A stretch of 64,000 bases of DNA from assembly GCF_035610345.1 (NCBI RefSeq), contig NZ_CP141214.1, forward strand, positions 186,001-250,000, in the 5' to 3' direction. Positions within the stretch are counted from its first letter, which is position 1. Every line of letters starts with the position of its first letter. The stretch is from Sinorhizobium meliloti. GTDB lineage: Bacteria; Pseudomonadota; Alphaproteobacteria; Rhizobiales; Rhizobiaceae. Below the pieces are notes generated by a model. That model did not search any database, had not been told where the DNA came from, and worked only from the letters and a program-made list of their open reading frames with translations. This document shows positions 63,735-64,000 of the stretch, piece by piece. The translations under genes and the position numbers were made by a program.

Positions 63735-64000
63735 ATGAGCAATCGGCTTCAATGCTATCTAACGCCAAACGATCATGCAATCCTTAGGGAAATACTTGAT
63801 CGGGGGCCTCGCGACACTGCTTATAGCCGATTGCTTGAGAGAAAGCTGGTACAGGCTGAAACTTGCGCCTTCAGGAATGTCCCCGATGACGTCGTGACGA
63901 TAAACAGTCGCGTGACCTTCTGCGTTGATGCAGGTGTCCCGAGAACAGCTAATCTGGTCCGCAATGAGAGCCTGGACTTTCCTAATTACTGTCTCGGTAG
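63735..64000 (+). CDS. Rnk-family (GreA/GreB-like) protein, 3' cut by window edge
   Basis: The first 88 codons are visible: MSNRLQCYLTPNDHAILREIL, a helical N-terminal part, and the start of the GreA/GreB beta domain (VTINSRVTFCVD). The reading frame is open to the last base. It is a second Rnk-type gene in this window, about 7.5 kb from the first and not closely similar to it. Confidence 0.75.
   Translation, partial: MSNRLQCYLTPNDHAILREILDRGPRDTAYSRLLERKLVQAETCAFRNVPDDVVTINSRVTFCVDAGVPRTANLVRNESLDFPNYCLG

Overview
The window looks like an accessory region of a Rhizobiales-type alphaproteobacterium (Rhizobium/Ensifer/Mesorhizobium-like), probably from a large plasmid, chromid or genomic island. 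Three things suggest this: high GC, many transport and catabolism operons each paired with its own regulator, and numerous LysR/GntR/TetR/AraC/LuxR regulators. No rRNA, tRNA, CRISPR array, IS element or ribosomal/core operon was recognised. The taxonomic call is an inference from gene content and style.

Layout. 0-8.3 kb: a C39-like protein cut by the left edge, a TetR/dihydrofolate-reductase-like pair with a near-perfect palindromic operator, a nitrilase-fold protein with an unusual triad, GrpB-like and GNAT proteins, and a LysR regulator divergent from a multiply frameshifted GlcG/HbpS relic and two short-chain dehydrogenases. 8.9-16.7 kb: a complete carbohydrate ABC importer (ATPase, binding protein, two permeases) with a GntR regulator, an HSL-type esterase, a ketose 3-epimerase-like isomerase and a Gfo/Idh/MocA dehydrogenase. 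This reads as uptake, de-esterification and oxidation of a modified sugar. 16.8-19.1 kb: a membrane protein, a GlxA-type AraC regulator and a GNAT enzyme.

19.2-22.6 kb holds the least familiar unit: a LuxR-type regulator with all expected acyl-homoserine-lactone pocket residues but no LuxI synthase nearby. It is followed on the same strand by a SAM-methyltransferase-like protein and, overlapping that gene, a 469-residue protein I cannot assign. 23.2-30.4 kb: a periplasmic molybdenum hydroxylase with 2Fe-2S and cytochrome c subunits, an OmpR-type two-component system, a small exported protein behind a 16-bp perfect hairpin, and a YedK/HMCES remnant.

30.5-46.7 kb is a large CoA-dependent carboxylate catabolic island: two alpha/beta hydrolases, a FadB/FadJ-like fusion, an AbrB-family membrane protein, a TctBAC tripartite carboxylate transporter, a class III CoA-transferase, an MmgE/PrpD protein, a crotonase, an NDP-forming acyl-CoA synthetase, a thiolase and a LysR regulator. 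Together they could import an organic acid, activate it, process it by beta-oxidation-like steps and cleave it.

46.8-54.8 kb: a frameshifted VOC gene, a hydrolase/GST pair, a GNAT enzyme, and an operon of an APH-fold kinase, a class III aminotransferase and a GntR regulator that resembles the kinase plus phospho-lyase route for hydroxylysine-type amino alcohols. A HAD hydrolase follows. 55.3-64 kb: a stress/redox-type neighbourhood with an XRE regulator, two Rnk-family proteins (one cut by the right edge), a PtsN-like EIIA, a TTHB210-like protein plus cupredoxin, a histidine kinase lacking a sensor domain, a LysR regulator, DUF488, a short transaldolase, a Rieske-FAD reductase and two small unknown proteins.
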